A stretch of 8,810 bases of DNA, taken from DATAYF01 sp036272735 (GTDB lineage Bacteria > Chloroflexota > Ktedonobacteria > Ktedonobacterales > Ktedonobacteraceae). The notes beneath the pieces are model-generated. The model was given only the letters and a program-made list of their open reading frames with translations, did no database searches and had not been told where the DNA came from. How positions within the stretch are numbered: the stretch's first letter is position 1; every line of letters starts with the position of its first letter. The stretch spans positions 1 to 8,810 of the forward strand of contig DATAYF010000052.1 in assembly GCA_036272735.1 (NCBI GenBank), read 5' to 3'. The position numbers and the translations under genes are program-made. Positions 8,226 through 8,810 of this stretch are shown here, piece by piece.

Positions 8226-8246
8226 CCCCGTGCTAAAGCAGCGGGG
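8226..8246 (-). repeat. Right-end hairpin of the IS element
   Basis: On the plus strand CCCCGTGC, loop TAAA and GCA-G-CGGGG form an eight-pair stem with one bulged G (8241). Imperfect hairpins of this kind mark the ends of IS200/IS605 elements and are recognised as single-stranded DNA by the transposase. In TnpB systems the same end also forms the 3' part of the omega RNA scaffold. The tnpB stop codon TAG (8233-8235) sits in the hairpin. Confidence 0.65.
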
Positions 8247-8810
8247 GTTCTGAGCGGCGCTTCCACGCTTCCAGGTGTCCTCGACGAGCAAGGAACACTG
8301 GCTCTTGTGTCGTTTCGCTCGAGATGTTGAGGCCGAGGGGCTGCAGACGGGCTGCAGACGGGCTCTGGCTCTGGGAACACCAAAGCTTCGGGGCAACGAC
8401 TGCCCCTCTTTCGCCCGTTGTGCTACCCGTGCGTGTGCAGCCCGCAGGCGCGCCTCCGCACCTTCCCAGGCCATGACTGCCCGGGCACACGAGGGGATGA
8501 GATGGTCTCGATCAAGGGTAGAAGTGAGAAAGGCGGAGTACAGATCCCGCTGCACGGGGCCGACTCCGCAGGCGCAGTGATGCCAGCGCTGCGAGAGCGG
8601 CTTTTTCACGCACTTCCCACAGCCATGACAGAACTGGGAGAGCTTGGCTCGGCCGGTGGGGACTGCGAGCAGGGTGCCGCCCGTGCGTGGCCCCGGTGCG
8701 TCTGAGGTGTTCGACAAACATCCCTGGGGCGCGAAGACCCACGCTCCTTCCGTACTGTTTCTGCCACGCTCGGTAGGAAATCTTTTCGAGGATGATGGTG
8801 GTACCCACCG
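8233..8810 (-). pseudogene. tnpB: TnpB (IS605 OrfB) RNA-guided nuclease, C-terminal part, frameshifted
   Basis: C-terminal portion of TnpB, the omega-RNA-guided RuvC nuclease of IS200/IS605 elements; the start is outside the window. The first frame (8808 leftward) reads IILEKISYRAWQKQYGRSVG then APGMFVEHLRR, holding the RuvC-II glutamate (codon 8785-8787). The frame then shifts by one base near 8680-8682. The second frame gives GGTLLAVPTGRAKLSQFCHG, with a zinc-ribbon CxxC (codons 8628-8630 and 8619-8621), a CxC (8574-8576 and 8568-8570), and QRDLYSAFL with the RuvC-III aspartate (8544-8546). It continues through LPRSFG to a tandem 11-bp repeat at 8341-8362. Removing one repeat copy returns the reading to the frame ending LEAWKRRSEPPLL and TAG in the hairpin. 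Uncorrected translation would stop at 8512-8514 without the zinc ribbon or third catalytic residue. The gene is therefore very probably inactive, unless the indels are assembly errors. Confidence 0.8.
8341..8362. repeat. 11-bp tandem duplication inside tnpB
   Basis: CTGCAGACGGG occurs twice in direct succession (8341-8351 and 8352-8362). Eleven is not a multiple of three, so the second copy shifts the tnpB frame. With one copy the frame runs on to the natural stop codon in the right-end hairpin. This looks like a replication-slippage duplication acquired after insertion. Confidence 0.75.

Larger units (their letters stand above)
8218..8810 (-). mobile_element. IS200/IS605-type insertion sequence, right end (partial)
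   Basis: This is the 3' portion of a single-strand-transposing IS200/IS605-group element; the left part and left end lie outside the window. Support comes from TnpB sequence on the minus strand, ending at a terminal hairpin typical of this group (8226-8246), with the tnpB stop codon inside the hairpin. The interval looks more GC-rich than the flanking genes, as expected for transferred DNA. These elements make no target duplication, so the right boundary (here about 8218) cannot be confirmed by a direct repeat. I see no tnpA, so it may be a TnpB-only element or tnpA may lie outside. Confidence 0.75.

Noticed and set aside
8275..8580. Plus-strand open frame opposite tnpB
   Set aside because: The sequence is GC-rich and therefore stop-poor on the antisense strand. 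The encoded peptide resembles no recognisable family and is a shadow of tnpB.
8154..8717. 187-codon minus-strand open frame as an intact protein
   Set aside because: Only its middle is TnpB (zinc ribbon and RuvC-III). Its start lies after the first frameshift, and its tail runs past the 11-bp duplication and through the IS hairpin into VWA DNA in the wrong frame.
1..8810. Search for CRISPR arrays, tRNA or rRNA genes, or a defence cluster
   Set aside because: No regularly spaced repeats, tRNA-like cloverleaf segments or rRNA signatures were visible. TnpB is the only nuclease-like gene and it is part of a decayed IS.

Overview
The window reads as chromosomal DNA of a moderate-GC bacterium with four protein-coding loci and no RNA genes or CRISPR array that I can see. 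The SMC sequence, the cytosolic-type GH38 mannosidase and the kind of IS200/IS605-group TnpB present would all suit a Chloroflexota (Ktedonobacteria-like) host. That placement is an inference from family resemblance only.

Layout, left to right. Positions 1-146 are non-coding and hold a candidate intrinsic terminator for the leftward smc gene. Positions 147-3911 (minus) are a complete smc encoding a 1254-residue SMC ATPase. Positions 3912-4123 are a divergent promoter region, with one -10/-35 pair for smc and another for the rightward gene. Positions 4124-7117 (plus) are a complete 997-residue family 38 alpha-mannosidase that starts at TTG. Positions 7118-7182 separate convergent genes and contain a perfect 48-bp palindrome, probably a bidirectional terminator. 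Positions 7183-8103 (minus) encode a CoxE-type VWA-domain protein. Its reading frame stays open upstream of the first ATG, right up to the right end of an IS200/IS605-type insertion sequence. Positions about 8218-8810 (minus) are the 3' part of that element, with a decayed tnpB and its terminal hairpin; the rest lies beyond the window.

The genes do not form one pathway. smc serves chromosome organisation and the mannosidase serves glycan breakdown. The VWA protein belongs to a family usually paired with a MoxR-type AAA+ ATPase. The most informative region is 7120-8810: the IS appears to have landed inside the VWA gene and removed its 5' end, and tnpB has since decayed through two small lesions that can be located almost to the base (an 11-bp tandem duplication and one extra base in a C run). 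Together they add 12 bp, so the frame is lost and then regained. I see no convincing undescribed multi-gene system here.
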